Positions 40,223 through 49,835 of a DNA stretch of 64,000 bases are shown piece by piece. The stretch's first letter is position 1. Each line of letters opens with the position of its first letter. A program made the translations under genes and the position numbers. The notes under the pieces were generated by a model. The model made no database searches. It saw only the letters and a list, made by a program, of their open reading frames with translations, and was not told where the DNA came from. Source of the DNA: Pseudomonas sp. BN411 (lineage in GTDB: Bacteria; Pseudomonadota; Gammaproteobacteria; Pseudomonadales; Pseudomonadaceae); assembly GCF_029871235.1 (NCBI RefSeq), contig NZ_SSOM01000055.1, positions 62,001-126,000 of the forward strand, read 5' to 3'.

Positions 40223-41509
40223 ATGGCTGACAAAAAAGCGCAGTTGATCATCGAGGGCGCAGCCCCCGTAGAGCTGCCCGTTCTGTCCGGAACCATGGGA
40301 CCCGATGTAGTCGATGTGCGGGGCCTGACCTCCACGGGCTGCTTCACCTTTGATCCTGGCTTTATGTCGACCGCCTCTTGCGAGTCGAAGATCACCTACA
40401 TCGACGGCGACAAGGGCGTATTGCTGCACCGTGGCTATCCGATCGAGCAGCTGGCAGAGAAGTCCGACTATCTGGAAACCTGCTACCTGCTGTTGAACGG
40501 CGAATTGCCGAACGCTGAAGAGAAGGCCAAGTTCGTTGGCACCATCAAGAACCACACCATGGTTCACGAGCAGTTGAAGAGCTTCTTCAACGGCTTCCGC
40601 CGCGACGCCCACCCAATGGCGATCATGTGCGGCGTGGTGGGTGCCCTCTCCGCCTTCTACCACGACTCCCTGGACATCAATAACCCGCAGCACCGCGAAG
40701 TTTCAGCGATGCGCCTGGTCGCCAAGATGCCGACCATCGCGGCGATGGCCTACAAGTACTCCATGGGCCAGCCCATGATGTACCCGCGTAACGACCTGAA
40801 TTACGCGGAAAACTTCCTGCACATGATGTTCAACACCCCGGCTGAGATCAAACCGATCAGCCCGGTGCTGGCCAAGGCCATGGACCGCATCTTCATCCTG
40901 CATGCAGACCACGAGCAGAACGCTTCTACTTCTACCGTTCGTCTGGCCGGCTCCTCCGGCGCCAACCCCTTCGCCTGTATCGCAGCCGGCATCGCGGCCC
41001 TCTGGGGCCCGGCACACGGCGGCGCCAACGAAGCGGTGCTGACCATGCTGGACGAGATCGGCGACGTATCGAACATCGAGAAGTTCGTGGCCAAGGCCAA
41101 GGACAAGAACGATCCGTTCAAGCTGATGGGCTTCGGCCACCGCGTCTACAAGAACTTCGACCCGCGCGCCAAGGTCATGAAGCAGACCTGCGACGAGGTT
41201 CTGGCCGAGCTGGGTATCAACGACCCGCAGCTCGAGCTGGCCATGAAGCTGGAAGAGATCGCGCGCAACGATCCGTACTTCAAGGAGCGCAACCTCTACC
41301 CGAACGTGGACTTCTACTCGGGCATCATCCTGAAGGCCATCGGTATTCCGACCAGCATGTTTACCGTGATCTTCGCCCTGGCACGTACCGTGGGCTGGAT
41401 CTCGCACTGGAAGGAAATGCTCTCCGGTCCGTACAAGATCGGCCGTCCGCGCCAGCTGTACACCGGTTACGAGAAGCGCGATTTCGTCGCGCTGGAAGGC
41501 CGCAAGTAA
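40223..41509 (+). CDS. gltA: Citrate synthase (type II)
   Basis: 428 residues, the large Gram-negative hexameric type. The catalytic region [14 protein letters not shown] and the second histidine in [14 protein letters not shown] are present. It condenses acetyl-CoA with oxaloacetate. TAGGAGG lies 7 bases before the ATG. Single gene with its own promoter and terminator, divergent from sdhCDAB. Confidence 0.98.
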   Translation: MADKKAQLIIEGAAPVELPVLSGTMGPDVVDVRGLTSTGCFTFDPGFMSTASCESKITYIDGDKGVLLHRGYPIEQLAEKSDYLETCYLLLNGELPNAEEKAKFVGTIKNHTMVHEQLKSFFNGFRRDAHPMAIMCGVVGALSAFYHDSLDINNPQHREVSAMRLVAKMPTIAAMAYKYSMGQPMMYPRNDLNYAENFLHMMFNTPAEIKPISPVLAKAMDRIFILHADHEQNASTSTVRLAGSSGANPFACIAAGIAALWGPAHGGANEAVLTMLDEIGDVSNIEKFVAKAKDKNDPFKLMGFGHRVYKNFDPRAKVMKQTCDEVLAELGINDPQLELAMKLEEIARNDPYFKERNLYPNVDFYSGIILKAIGIPTSMFTVIFALARTVGWISHWKEMLSGPYKIGRPRQLYTGYEKRDFVALEGRK

Positions 41510-41524
41510 GGCTTTCCGCCAATG

Positions 41525-41552
41525 AAAAAGGCTGCCGATTGGCAGCCTTTTT
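41525..41552. terminator. Bidirectional terminator after gltA
   Basis: AAAAAGGCTGCC and GGCAGCCTTTTT form a 12-base stem with a GATT loop between gltA and the convergent START-domain gene. Confidence 0.92.
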
Positions 41553-41574
41553 TATTTCAACTTCGTCTAGCCGT

Positions 41575-42177
41575 TCAGCGCTTTTCCGCCCGCTGGCGCA
41601 TTGCTTTCAGGGTATTGAAGGGCGCATCGACCACGAAACTGTTCGCCAGCCAGGATGGCACGCTTCCGCCCGGCTCGGTGTGCACCTGATAGGTCACTTC
41701 CACCTCCCCCGTTCCTTTGGGCGCCAGCTTCCAGAAGCCTTGCACCTCGGTCACCCGCACGAAGCCATCGGCTTCCGGCAGGTATTTGGGCACACCCTCC
41801 AGAACGCGCGTCACACTGCCATCAGCCCCGATCTCGGAGGTGACGTGCAGCACCGAGTCGCGCGGAGTGACCGGCCAGGGCGTATTGAAGCGGGTATAGG
41901 TCCAGCTCTGCGCCCCTTCGCTCTTGAGCAACTTCTGCTCCTTGCACTCGTGGATCCAGGTGCAGGAACCAACGACGTCTTCCTGCAAGGCACGCAGTGT
42001 GGCCATGTCGGCCTTCATTGTGACGACGCCGCGATAGGCCTTGTACTTGGACCCGGGCACCTCGCTCAAGAACACCTTGATGCCGTCCTCGTCCTTGGCC
42101 AGCTTCCAGTCCTCGGCCTGCACGGCGGATGCCGCCAGCAGCCCCAGGGCACAGAGCGCCGCAACCTTGATTCTCAT
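41575..42177 (-). CDS. Exported START/SRPBCC lipid-binding-fold protein
   Basis: 200 residues with a signal peptide (MRIKVAALCALGLLAASAVQA). The mature part (WKLAKDEDGIKVFLSEVPGS, then NTPWPVTPRDSVLH) is a START-type helix-grip fold that holds hydrophobic ligands. Ligand unknown. Position after gltA matches an uncharacterised P. aeruginosa gene. YkgJ-type gene lies 46 bases upstream on the same strand. Confidence 0.83.
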   Translation of the reverse strand: MRIKVAALCALGLLAASAVQAEDWKLAKDEDGIKVFLSEVPGSKYKAYRGVVTMKADMATLRALQEDVVGSCTWIHECKEQKLLKSEGAQSWTYTRFNTPWPVTPRDSVLHVTSEIGADGSVTRVLEGVPKYLPEADGFVRVTEVQGFWKLAPKGTGEVEVTYQVHTEPGGSVPSWLANSFVVDAPFNTLKAMRQRAEKR

Positions 42178-42223
42178 GATCTCTCCTTGCTCAGGCGGTA
42201 CCGGCGATCTGCCGGCAGATTGA

Positions 42224-42481
42224 TTAGGCGGCCGAAGTTGCCTGCTCTAGCCAACCGAGCAGGCGGATGGCCTCTTCGCGGCTCTCTCCACAGACCTCGG
42301 GGTCCGCATCGAAATCGCCACAGACCGCCGGTCGGCGTGGGTCGCCGAATAGCTGGCAGAGGTTCTCCGCGGACAAGTGCAGGCAACGCTCACCCGCGGG
42401 CTTGCCCTCAGGCATGCCGGGCAGCGGGGAACTGATGGATGGAGCTATGCAGCAGGCGCCACAGCCTGGGCGGCAATGCAT
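42224..42481 (-). CDS. Small YkgJ-type cysteine-cluster protein
   Basis: 85 residues with six cysteines: CxxGCGACC-type opening at the N-terminus (MHCRPGCGACC), then ERCLHLSAENLCQLF and RPAVCGDF with a later Cys. This is the Zn- or Fe-binding YkgJ/UPF0153 pattern, with PRRPAVC at its end. Function unknown. It follows the GH31-domain gene by 45 bases. Confidence 0.85.
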   Translation of the reverse strand: MHCRPGCGACCIAPSISSPLPGMPEGKPAGERCLHLSAENLCQLFGDPRRPAVCGDFDADPEVCGESREEAIRLLGWLEQATSAA

Positions 42482-42526
42482 GGCGAAGAACCTCGAACGA
42501 CAGGAATGACAACACGAAGCGCCATT

Positions 42527-43384
42527 TTACTTGGGCAGAGCCGGCGTTGACACGACCCCAGGCACCGAAGATTGCAAGGCACGCAGCTCTTCGAGGCTAT
42601 CGCCCTTGTAGATATATGCCTTGAGCCGCCCCTCATGCACTTCAAGTCCGACACGCTGGGGGTCACGCAGATCGAACAACTGATAGGCACTGGACTGGCT
42701 CTGAAAGGCACGAAGGCGTGAGGTCACGAAAAAGGCCTGGGTCGCCGAAGAGCTCCAGCCCCCCTCCTCCTCCGGTCGGCTGCCAGCCGCCAGCACCGCC
42801 AGGCGCCGCCCCGACATGTCGTAGACGCCGGACACCTCGCCAAAACCGAAGATTCGCTCCCCCGCCTCACGACTCCAGCTCAGGTACAGTCGATTCAGCG
42901 CCGGGTCACCCAGCACCACGACCAGAATCAGACCGCGCTCGCCATCATCCTCCAAGGTCAGCACGTAGCTGCTCAAGGCTCCATCGGCACAGCGCAGTTG
43001 CCCCTTCAGCGAGAGCCTGCTCCCCAGACGCTCGAAGGCTTCCAGGCTCTGCTCGCGGCATAGCCGGTCACGAAGATCGTGCACTTCCCGCCCCGAATCG
43101 AGCAGACCAGGCACCGCCTGTCCCATTCCGGCCGCCAGAAATCCACCCTCGGCAGCCCAGAGCACCTTTTCCGGCCGCCCCTGCGGATAGACGATAAGGC
43201 CCCGGCCGCTCCACGACATCCGATAGCGGCCAAAGTCGAAATCCCGCGCAACCTTGAACGCCGGCGGCACATGCAGCGTCGCGATCACGGGCTCCTTGCG
43301 CCAGGCATCGATACCGCGCAGCGCTGCGATCGCCACCCCGAGCAGCACAATTGCCACAAACCACAATCCACGCCAGACGGCCAT
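42527..43384 (-). CDS. Membrane-anchored protein resembling only the N-terminal domain of GH31 glycosidases
   Basis: 285 residues. One N-terminal transmembrane anchor (residues ~5-24) and then a beta-rich domain. Residues 164-193 (NRLYLSW..ERIFGFGEVSGVYDMSG) fit the GH31 pattern seen in E. coli YihQ (NRIWLRL..DHIYGCGEQFSYFDLRG). Residues 74-112 and 216-285 also align in order with the YihQ N-domain. The protein stops at STPALPK, where the GH31 catalytic barrel should begin, and no barrel sequence lies downstream. It has no glycosidase active site, so a binding or scaffolding role is possible. Similarity was judged by eye from memory of YihQ. It is convergent with nothing and precedes the YkgJ gene. 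Confidence 0.7.
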   Translation of the reverse strand: MAVWRGLWFVAIVLLGVAIAALRGIDAWRKEPVIATLHVPPAFKVARDFDFGRYRMSWSGRGLIVYPQGRPEKVLWAAEGGFLAAGMGQAVPGLLDSGREVHDLRDRLCREQSLEAFERLGSRLSLKGQLRCADGALSSYVLTLEDDGERGLILVVVLGDPALNRLYLSWSREAGERIFGFGEVSGVYDMSGRRLAVLAAGSRPEEEGGWSSSATQAFFVTSRLRAFQSQSSAYQLFDLRDPQRVGLEVHEGRLKAYIYKGDSLEELRALQSSVPGVVSTPALPK

Positions 43385-43456
43385 GGCTCACCCCTTTCCT
43401 TGAGAATCAGCACCCATTAGGCTTGCGCGCTCCTCCCAGACTCAGAGCACCCGATC

Positions 43457-43798
43457 ATGCCTGTATGGATGCAGACCGCCACTCTGCTTGCGCTGTCCAA
43501 CGTATTCATGACCTTTGCCTGGTATGGCCATCTCAAGACCCTCAACACCAAGCCCTGGGTGATTGCAGCGCTGATCAGCTGGGGAATAGCCCTGTTCGAA
43601 TACATGATCATGGTGCCGGCCAACCGCATCGGCTACACCGAACTCTCGGTCGGCCAGCTGAAGATCATGCAGGAAGTGATCACCCTGGCCATCTTCGTCC
43701 CGTTCAGCGTGCTCTACATGCAGCAGCCGCTGAAGCTGGACTATCTGTGGGCGGGGCTATGCCTACTAGGCGCGGTCTACTTCATTTTCCGCAGCTAG
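43457..43798 (+). CDS. DMT-family small membrane protein (DUF486)
   Basis: 113 residues with four transmembrane helices. ALSNVFMTFAWYGHLK and the closing WAGLCLLGAVYFIFRS fit the DUF486/DMT_6 family, a half-size relative of drug/metabolite transporters. The substrate is unknown; half-size proteins usually act as dimers. Divergent from the GH31-domain gene. Confidence 0.87.
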   Translation: MPVWMQTATLLALSNVFMTFAWYGHLKTLNTKPWVIAALISWGIALFEYMIMVPANRIGYTELSVGQLKIMQEVITLAIFVPFSVLYMQQPLKLDYLWAGLCLLGAVYFIFRS

Positions 43799-43923
43799 GC
43801 GCCCTGATCGTCGACCAGGCGTTGTTGGAAATCGGATCGAAATGCTCATTGACGGTCGTCAACTCCGCTTTCTCCCCGATTTCCGCCTAGCCTGGTCTTA
43901 GCTCAGGACGCCTGCCTCACTCG

Positions 43924-44796
43924 CTACGCCGGTTTTTTCAGCCGCGCGATCAGGCTGGACGTGTCCCACCGCCCGCCGCCCATGGCCTGGACCTCAGCGT
44001 AGAACTGGTCCACCAGCGCGGTAACGGGCAGTTGTGCGCCGTTGCGCGCCGCTTCGTCCAGGACGATGCCAAGGTCCTTGCGCATCCAGTCAACGGCGAA
44101 CCCGAAGTCGAACTTGCCATCCAGCATGGTCTGGTGGCGATGCTCCAACTGCCAGGACTGCGCCGCGCCCTTGCTGATGACCTCCATCGCGCCTTGAGGA
44201 TCGAGACCTGCGCACTGGGCGAAGTGCAGCGCCTCGGCCAACCCCTGCAGCAACCCGCCGACACAGATCTGGTTGACCATTTTGGTGAGCTGGCCGCTCC
44301 CGACCGGCCCCATGCGGCGGATCATCTTGGCGTAGCTGTCGATCACCGGCGCGGCGCGATCGTAGAAGGCCTGCTCGCCCCCCACCATCACCGACAGCAT
44401 GCCCGCTTCGGCCCCGGCCTGGCCGCCGGAGACCGGGGCGTCGAGGAAGCCCAGTTCACGCTCGGCGGCCAGGACGGCCATTTCCCGCGCCACGTCCGCC
44501 GAAGCCGTGGTGTGGTCCACCAGGATCGAACCTGGCGCCATTCCTGCGAAGGCACCGTCCGCCCCCAGCAGCACCGCACGCAAATCCTCGTCGTTACCGA
44601 CGCAGACCATCACGAACTCCGCCCCCTCCGCCGCCTCTCGCGGCGTGTCGAAAGCATCGCCACCGAACTCGTCGCACCACAGCGCGACCCGCCCCGGCGT
44701 GCGGTTGTAGATCCTTACCGAGTGACCTTCGCAAGCCAGGTGCCCGGCCATGTTGAAGCCCATTACCCCCAGACCGATGAACGCTACTTCAGCCAT
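43924..44796 (-). CDS. NAD(P)-dependent beta-hydroxyacid dehydrogenase (3-hydroxyisobutyrate dehydrogenase type)
   Basis: 290 residues. The Rossmann loop FIGLGVMGFNMAGHLA opens the protein, followed by the substrate motif DAPVSGGQAGAEAG and the catalytic lysine region GSGQLTKMVNQI. It is likely to oxidise a short beta-hydroxyacid. Position matches PA1576. The ATG at MAEVAFIG is preceded by GGAG. Divergent from the exonuclease gene. Substrate not proven: 3-hydroxyisobutyrate, tartronate semialdehyde and others are possible. Confidence 0.87.
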   Translation of the reverse strand: MAEVAFIGLGVMGFNMAGHLACEGHSVRIYNRTPGRVALWCDEFGGDAFDTPREAAEGAEFVMVCVGNDEDLRAVLLGADGAFAGMAPGSILVDHTTASADVAREMAVLAAERELGFLDAPVSGGQAGAEAGMLSVMVGGEQAFYDRAAPVIDSYAKMIRRMGPVGSGQLTKMVNQICVGGLLQGLAEALHFAQCAGLDPQGAMEVISKGAAQSWQLEHRHQTMLDGKFDFGFAVDWMRKDLGIVLDEAARNGAQLPVTALVDQFYAEVQAMGGGRWDTSSLIARLKKPA

Positions 44797-44912
44797 TGTT
44801 GTTCTCCTTCGTCGACCTGCGGAAAAGCCTAACACGCAGTTTGCCGACCCGCGAAAGCGCCACCATACTCGCTCCGGGCAGGACTCGACCGCCCCATGCC
44901 AAGGAGAACCCC

Positions 44913-45455
44913 ATGCCACATTGGCTGGTCATCGATCTGGAAGCCACCACCGAAGAAGGCGGTTGGCCCCTGGAAGAAATGGAAATCATCGAGATCGGCG
45001 CGACTCTCGTTCGCGCAGACGGCCATGAAGTGGACCACTTCCAACGCTTCGTGCGTCCCGCGCGCCGCCCATGCCTGACCGGTTTCTGCCGCCAACTCAC
45101 CCATATCAGCCAGTCCGACATGGACAGCGCGGCGAGCCTGCCTCAGGTATGGCAAACCTTCGAACGCTGGCTCAGCCATCACAGCCCGCGCCTGGTGGGA
45201 TGGGCGAGCTGGGGCGACTACGACCGCCACCAGCTGGAACAGGAGTGGCACCTGCATGGACTCGACAGCCTGCTAGCTGCCGTACCGCACCTGAATCTCA
45301 AGCAGCGCTTCGCTGAAGTGCGCCAACTCAAGCGCGCCGTGGGCCTGCACGCCGCCCTGCAACTGGCGGGCCTGCACTTCCAGGGGCAGCAACACCGTGC
45401 CCTAGAGGATGCCCGCAACACCGCGCGCCTGCTGCCTCTGGTGCTCCCCGCCTGA
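44913..45455 (+). CDS. DEDDh 3'-5' exonuclease (KapD/ERI-1-like)
   Basis: 180 residues. Exo I motif Asp8-x-Glu10 (LVIDLEATT), Exo II in WASWGDYDRHQL (Asp102), and Exo III with His161 and Asp166 (QHRALEDARNTARL). Such enzymes trim RNA or DNA 3' ends with two metal ions; the substrate here is unknown. The ATG giving MPHWLVIDLE has GGAG upstream. It probably starts from the divergent promoter region shared with the dehydrogenase gene. Confidence 0.88.
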   Translation: MPHWLVIDLEATTEEGGWPLEEMEIIEIGATLVRADGHEVDHFQRFVRPARRPCLTGFCRQLTHISQSDMDSAASLPQVWQTFERWLSHHSPRLVGWASWGDYDRHQLEQEWHLHGLDSLLAAVPHLNLKQRFAEVRQLKRAVGLHAALQLAGLHFQGQQHRALEDARNTARLLPLVLPA

Positions 45456-45532
45456 AGGTTCGAACCTAGTGACGGCATAACCCGCCTTGGGCATACTGTC
45501 GGCCCCTTTCAGACCCCATCCAGGAGCCCAGC

Positions 45533-45814
45533 ATGTTCAAGGTCAACGAATACTTCGACGGCACCGTCAAATCCATCGCATTCGGCATGACCGAAGGCCC
45601 GGCCACCATCGGCGTGATGGCTGCCGGCGAGTACGAGTTCGGCACCAGCCAGCTGGAAGTGATGCACGTCATCGCCGGCGCCCTGACCGTGAAACTGCCG
45701 GGCAGCGACGCCTGGGAAACCTTCGCCGCCGGCAGCAAATTCACCGTTCCGGCCAACAGCAAGTTCCAGCTGAAAGTGGCCCAGGACACCGCCTATCTCT
45801 GCGAATACCGCTAA
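45533..45814 (+). CDS. ppnP: Pyrimidine/purine nucleoside phosphorylase PpnP
   Basis: 93 residues, full length. One cupin domain opening [17 protein letters not shown] and containing [18 protein letters not shown], as in E. coli PpnP (YaiE, DUF1255). It splits purine and pyrimidine nucleosides with phosphate. AGGAG lies before the ATG. Flanked by the rearrangement junction region. Confidence 0.92.
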   Translation: MFKVNEYFDGTVKSIAFGMTEGPATIGVMAAGEYEFGTSQLEVMHVIAGALTVKLPGSDAWETFAAGSKFTVPANSKFQLKVAQDTAYLCEYR

Positions 45815-45880
45815 GCGCCCGCCTCGGGCCTGACGCGCGTCGGCGAGGCAGCCTTGCCGATACGAGAGAAGAAAAAACCG

Positions 45881-45910
45881 GCCATCTGGCCGGTTTTTTC
45901 ATTGGCGGGA
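45881..45910. terminator. Bidirectional terminator between ppnP and murB
   Basis: GAAAAAACCGGCCA and TGGCCGGTTTTTTC form a long stem with A- and T-runs on both sides. Confidence 0.9.
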
Positions 45911-45918
45911 AGTGAGCC

Positions 45919-46938
45919 TCAGATCAGGTTAGGCTCCATCTCCAGCTCCACCCCGAACTTCGTTGCGATATCCGCCTGGATGCGGCGAGCCAGCTCATGG
46001 AGCTGGTTCCCGGTAGCCGAGCCATAGTTCACCAGCACCAATGCCTGCAGACGGTGCACGCCTGCATCACCTTCGCGGAATCCCTTCCAGCCGGCACGCT
46101 CGATCAGCCAGCCGGCGGCCAGTTTCACCTGCCCATCCGCCTGGGGATAGGCGACCAGATCGGAATACTCGCCACGCAGGCGCTGGGCGAGGTCGGCATT
46201 GACCAGCGGGTTCTTGAAGAAGCTGCCGGCGTTGCCCAGCTCGGCGGGGTCGGGCAGCTTTTCGCTACGAATGGCACAAATCGCGCGACTGACATCACTG
46301 GGAGTCGGCGCATCGATACCCTCAGCCTGTAGGCGTTGGCGCACCGGGCCGTAGTCCAGATGCAGCTGCGCAGCGCGGCTCAGGTTGAAACGCACCCGCA
46401 GGATCAACCAACGACCAGCCTCGCGCTTGAACAGGCTGTCGCGGTAGGCGAACTGGCAGTCCTCAAGACCGAAATCACGCAGCTCGCCGGTTTCTCGATC
46501 CAGTGCGGTCAGCCCGGCGAACACGTCCTTCAGCTCGACGCCATAGGCCCCGATGTTCTGCATGGGGGCGGCACCCACCGTGCCGGGAATCAGGCTGAGG
46601 TTCTCCAGCCCGCCCATGCCCTGTTCCAGGGTCCAGAGCACCAGCGGATGCCAGGGCTCGCCGGCCTCGGCCTCCAGAAGCACCTTCGCGCCGTCGTCGG
46701 CCAGGACGCGAATACCACGGCTGGCCATGCGCAGTACCAGCGCATCCACATCGCGGGTCAGCAGCAGGTTGCTGCCACCGCCGATCACCAGTAGCGGAAG
46801 ACCGCGCTGGGCCGCCAGGGCGAGGCCCTCACGCACCTCGGCATCGTCACGGGCTTCGCCGAACAGACGCGCCTTCACGTCCACGCCAAAGGTGTTGTAG
46901 GGCTTGAGGGACAAATTGTCGTGCAGGACCAGGCTCAC
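45919..46938 (-). CDS. murB: UDP-N-acetylenolpyruvoylglucosamine reductase
   Basis: 339 residues. FAD-binding LLVIGGGSNLLLT, the substrate region YRDSLFK, and the serine acid/base region LGNAGSFFKNP. It makes UDP-MurNAc for peptidoglycan. The start is GTG with AAGGGG upstream, overlapping the phosphatase stop as GTGA. It is the last gene of a long overlapping operon. Confidence 0.97.
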   Translation of the reverse strand: MSLVLHDNLSLKPYNTFGVDVKARLFGEARDDAEVREGLALAAQRGLPLLVIGGGSNLLLTRDVDALVLRMASRGIRVLADDGAKVLLEAEAGEPWHPLVLWTLEQGMGGLENLSLIPGTVGAAPMQNIGAYGVELKDVFAGLTALDRETGELRDFGLEDCQFAYRDSLFKREAGRWLILRVRFNLSRAAQLHLDYGPVRQRLQAEGIDAPTPSDVSRAICAIRSEKLPDPAELGNAGSFFKNPLVNADLAQRLRGEYSDLVAYPQADGQVKLAAGWLIERAGWKGFREGDAGVHRLQALVLVNYGSATGNQLHELARRIQADIATKFGVELEMEPNLI

Positions 46939-47399
46939 AGGCGCCCCTTGATTTCCAGGATCAGCGCATCGCAGGCCTGCTCCACCAGGTCGAGTACCTG
47001 TTCGAAGCCTTCCTCGCCGCCGTAGTACGGGTCCGGCACCTCATCCAGCGCCAGCTCGTAGCGGCGCAGGAACAGGTCGAGCTCGGCCGACGAACTGCCG
47101 GGACGCAGCCGGCGCAGATTGGACAGATTGCTCTCGTCCATCGCCAGGATCAGGTCGAAACGAGCGAAGTCTTCTGCAGCCACTTGCCGTGCGCGCAACT
47201 GCGAAAGGTCATAGCCGCGACGCTGTGCGGCCACGCGAGTACGGGCGTCCGGCGCCTTGCCCACGTGCCAGTCACCGGTGCCGGCGGAGTCCACCTGCAC
47301 CCGATCGACCAGTCCGGCTTCACGCAATTTGTGCCTGAGCACACCTTCAGCAGTGGGCGAACGGCAGATATTGCCGAGGCAAACGAACAGAACGCGCAT
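46935..47399 (-). CDS. Low-molecular-weight protein-tyrosine phosphatase
   Basis: 154 residues. The phosphate loop is C7LGNICRS (nucleophile Cys7, Arg13), and the general acid sits in DPYYGG. It removes phosphate from tyrosine in proteins such as polysaccharide tyrosine kinases. The ATG overlaps the kdsB stop by one base (TGATG), so translation is coupled. Confidence 0.93.
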   Translation of the reverse strand: MRVLFVCLGNICRSPTAEGVLRHKLREAGLVDRVQVDSAGTGDWHVGKAPDARTRVAAQRRGYDLSQLRARQVAAEDFARFDLILAMDESNLSNLRRLRPGSSSAELDLFLRRYELALDEVPDPYYGGEEGFEQVLDLVEQACDALILEIKGRL

Positions 47400-48163
47400 C
47401 AAGCCCCCAGCAGGCGCCGGACGCGCTCGAGGTCTTCCGGGGTATCGACGCCAGCGGGTGGCGCTTCCAGAGCGTCGGCCACATGGATGCGCACGCCATG
47501 CCAGAGCGCACGCAGCTGCTCCAGGCACTCGGTGTTTTCCAACCAGCACGGTCCCCAGGTGACGAAGTCATGGAGGAAGCCCGCGCGGTAGGCATAGATG
47601 CCGATATGACGGCGATAAGGCACATCTGCCGGCAGTTGGTCTCGGCTGACCGCAAAGGCATCGCGGGCCCAGGGCAGCGGTGCACGACTGAAGGTCAGTG
47701 CCAGGCCGTTGAGGTCAGCGACCACCTTCACCACGTTGGGATTGAACAGCGCCTGCACATCCTCGATTGGCTCGGCCAGGGTGGCGATGCCAGCTTCCGG
47801 GTGAGCGGCGAGGTTGGCGGCCACCTGATCGATGATGGCCGGCGGAATCAGCGGCTCGTCACCCTGCACGTTGACCACGATGGCGTCGCTGGCCAGGCCA
47901 AGCTGGCTGGCCACTTCGGCCAGACGATCAGTGCCGGAATTGTGGTCCACGCGGGTCAGCAGCACCTCGGCGCCAAAGGCGGCGCAGGCTTCGACGATGC
48001 GTGCATCGTCGGTGGCCACCACAACGCGCTGGGCCGCACTGCGCCGCGCCTGCTCCCACACGTGCTGGACCATCGGCTTGCCGGCGATGTCCTGCAGCGG
48101 CTTGCCAGGCAGGCGAGTCGAGGCGTAGCGGGCCGGAATGACGACGGTAAAAGCCTGGGTCAT
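47399..48163 (-). CDS. kdsB: 3-deoxy-manno-octulosonate cytidylyltransferase
   Basis: 254 residues. Nucleotide-binding opening [19 protein letters not shown] and [10 protein letters not shown]. It makes CMP-Kdo for the LPS inner core. Its ATG overlaps the Trm112-type gene stop as ATGA. Confidence 0.97.
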   Translation of the reverse strand: MTQAFTVVIPARYASTRLPGKPLQDIAGKPMVQHVWEQARRSAAQRVVVATDDARIVEACAAFGAEVLLTRVDHNSGTDRLAEVASQLGLASDAIVVNVQGDEPLIPPAIIDQVAANLAAHPEAGIATLAEPIEDVQALFNPNVVKVVADLNGLALTFSRAPLPWARDAFAVSRDQLPADVPYRRHIGIYAYRAGFLHDFVTWGPCWLENTECLEQLRALWHGVRIHVADALEAPPAGVDTPEDLERVRRLLGA

Positions 48164-48345
48164 TTGTCCAGTCGCTCGTCGACATTCAAGGTACGGGCTT
48201 CACCTTCCAGCATCACCGGGATGCCATCGCGTACGGGGAAGGCCAGAGCATCGGCCTTGCAGATGAGCTCGCTCTTGTCGTCGGCCAGTTTCAGCGGGCC
48301 CTTGCACAGGGGGCAGGCGAGGATATCGAGGAGTTTCGGGTCCAT
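48160..48345 (-). CDS. Trm112/YcaR-family small protein
   Basis: 61 residues. [10 protein letters not shown] zinc-type motif near the N-terminus, then [20 protein letters not shown]. Members of this family activate methyltransferases or are of unknown role; in LPS operons they always sit between lpxK and kdsB. The ATG at MDPKLLDIL is chosen over an upstream in-frame start. Confidence 0.9.
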   Translation of the reverse strand: MDPKLLDILACPLCKGPLKLADDKSELICKADALAFPVRDGIPVMLEGEARTLNVDERLDK

Positions 48346-48384
48346 GAGTGTGTCCTTGAGACGGCAGCCCAAGGGCTACCCGGA

Positions 48385-49389
48385 TTAGAAATGGTTCGGC
48401 AGCAGGCGGGCCAGCTGTCCGTCGAGCCAGGCGACGAAGGCTGGAGACGGATCGGCATCGACCGCCAGGTACCACCAGTCGGTAGCCGCGAAAGCCCGGC
48501 ACTTCACCGCATCCTTCTCGGTCATCAGCAACGGTAGCGACGGTGTGAAATCCAGGGCTTCCGGGCTATAGACCGCGTGATCGGCGAAGGGGTGCGGAAT
48601 CGGGCGCCAGTTTAGCGCCTCCAGAGTCCTGAAGAAACGCTGGGGGTTGCCGATACCGGCCACCGCGTGCACGGCCTGGGCCGGCGGGAAATGCTCCAGC
48701 AACACGCGCTCGCCACTCTTGAGGTTGACCAGCACGCTCGGCCGCAGCTTGAAGGCGAAACCTTCGGCGGAATCGGCGGCGGCGCCATTACGCAGCACCG
48801 CATCCACCGAAGCCAGGCGTTCCGGAGGCTCACGCAGGGGGCCGGCCGGCAGGCAGCGACGATTGCCGAGTCCACGAGCCGCATCGATGAGCACCAGCTC
48901 CAGGTCGCGCCCCAGGCGGTAATGCTGCAGACCGTCATCGCTGAGGATGAGGTCCAGCTCTTCCTGCTCCAACAGGGCCTTCACCGCGCGGGATCGGTCA
49001 GGATCGATCATCAGTGGAACGCCACTGCGCTGAACAATCAGCAGAGGCTCATCGCCTGCCTGCTCAGCGCCCTGCTCCGCGCGTACCCGCCAGGGCAGCT
49101 GCGGTGGTTTGGCGCCATAGCCACGGCTGACCACACCGACACGCAGCCCGCGCGCCCGGCAGTGTTCGATCAGCCAGAGAATCATCGGAGTCTTGCCGGT
49201 GCCGCCAACAGTGATGTTGCCGACAACGATCAGGGGTACGGGCGGGCGGTAGCTGTTGCCCTGCCCCGCTAGAAAGGTCGCGCGCTTGCGCTCGGCCACT
49301 CGGCGATAGAGCCACTCAAGCGGAGCAAGAAGACCCAGGGCCGGATGGCCCCGGTACCAGGCGTCCAGCAAACGGTCGGAGAAGGCCAT
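48385..49389 (-). CDS. lpxK: Tetraacyldisaccharide 4'-kinase
   Basis: 334 residues. Walker A loop [14 protein letters not shown], and an N-terminal membrane-associating segment. It phosphorylates the 4' position of the lipid A disaccharide. The ATG shares one base with the exbD stop. Confidence 0.97.
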   Translation of the reverse strand: MAFSDRLLDAWYRGHPALGLLAPLEWLYRRVAERKRATFLAGQGNSYRPPVPLIVVGNITVGGTGKTPMILWLIEHCRARGLRVGVVSRGYGAKPPQLPWRVRAEQGAEQAGDEPLLIVQRSGVPLMIDPDRSRAVKALLEQEELDLILSDDGLQHYRLGRDLELVLIDAARGLGNRRCLPAGPLREPPERLASVDAVLRNGAAADSAEGFAFKLRPSVLVNLKSGERVLLEHFPPAQAVHAVAGIGNPQRFFRTLEALNWRPIPHPFADHAVYSPEALDFTPSLPLLMTEKDAVKCRAFAATDWWYLAVDADPSPAFVAWLDGQLARLLPNHF

Positions 49390-49835
49390 CAGGGCTTCTT
49401 GGCCGGTTCGGACTCGATGGTGGTCATGCGCAGATGGCTGAAACCGAGTTTGCCGGCAGCGTCCATGGCGGTGATCACCGATTGGTGGGTAGTGCGGGCG
49501 TCGGCGGTAATCACCAGCGGCAGGCTGTTGTCGCCTTCCGACTCGCGCCCCAGGGCCGAGATCAGCGTGACCAGGTCGCTTTTGACCAGGTTCTGGCCGT
49601 TGAGCGAATACTGGCCATCGGCAGCAATGCTCAGCTCCAGGGTCTTCAGCTGGGTTTCCTCGGGCGGCGTGCCGCTCACCGCTTCAGGCAGCTCGATCTT
49701 CAACTGACTCGGTTTGCTGAAGGTGGTGGTCACCACGAAGAACAGCAACAGCACGAAGATCACGTCGATCAACGAAGTGAGGTTGAGGAACACCTCTTCG
49801 CGGGCGACATTGCCCGCCCTGCGGCGGAACTTCAC
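49389..49835 (-). CDS. exbD: ExbD/TolR-type biopolymer transport protein
   Basis: 148 residues. One transmembrane helix at about 17-40 with the functional Asp24 ([17 protein letters not shown]), then a periplasmic domain. With ExbB it couples proton flow to outer-membrane transport. The start is GTG with GAGGAAG upstream, overlapping exbB as GTGA. Confidence 0.92.
   Translation of the reverse strand: MKFRRRAGNVAREEVFLNLTSLIDVIFVLLLFFVVTTTFSKPSQLKIELPEAVSGTPPEETQLKTLELSIAADGQYSLNGQNLVKSDLVTLISALGRESEGDNSLPLVITADARTTHQSVITAMDAAGKLGFSHLRMTTIESEPAKKP

Noticed and set aside
45457-45466. GGTTCGAACC resembling a tRNA T-loop
   Set aside because: No cloverleaf arms or anticodon stem are found around it; it is a 10-base palindrome only.
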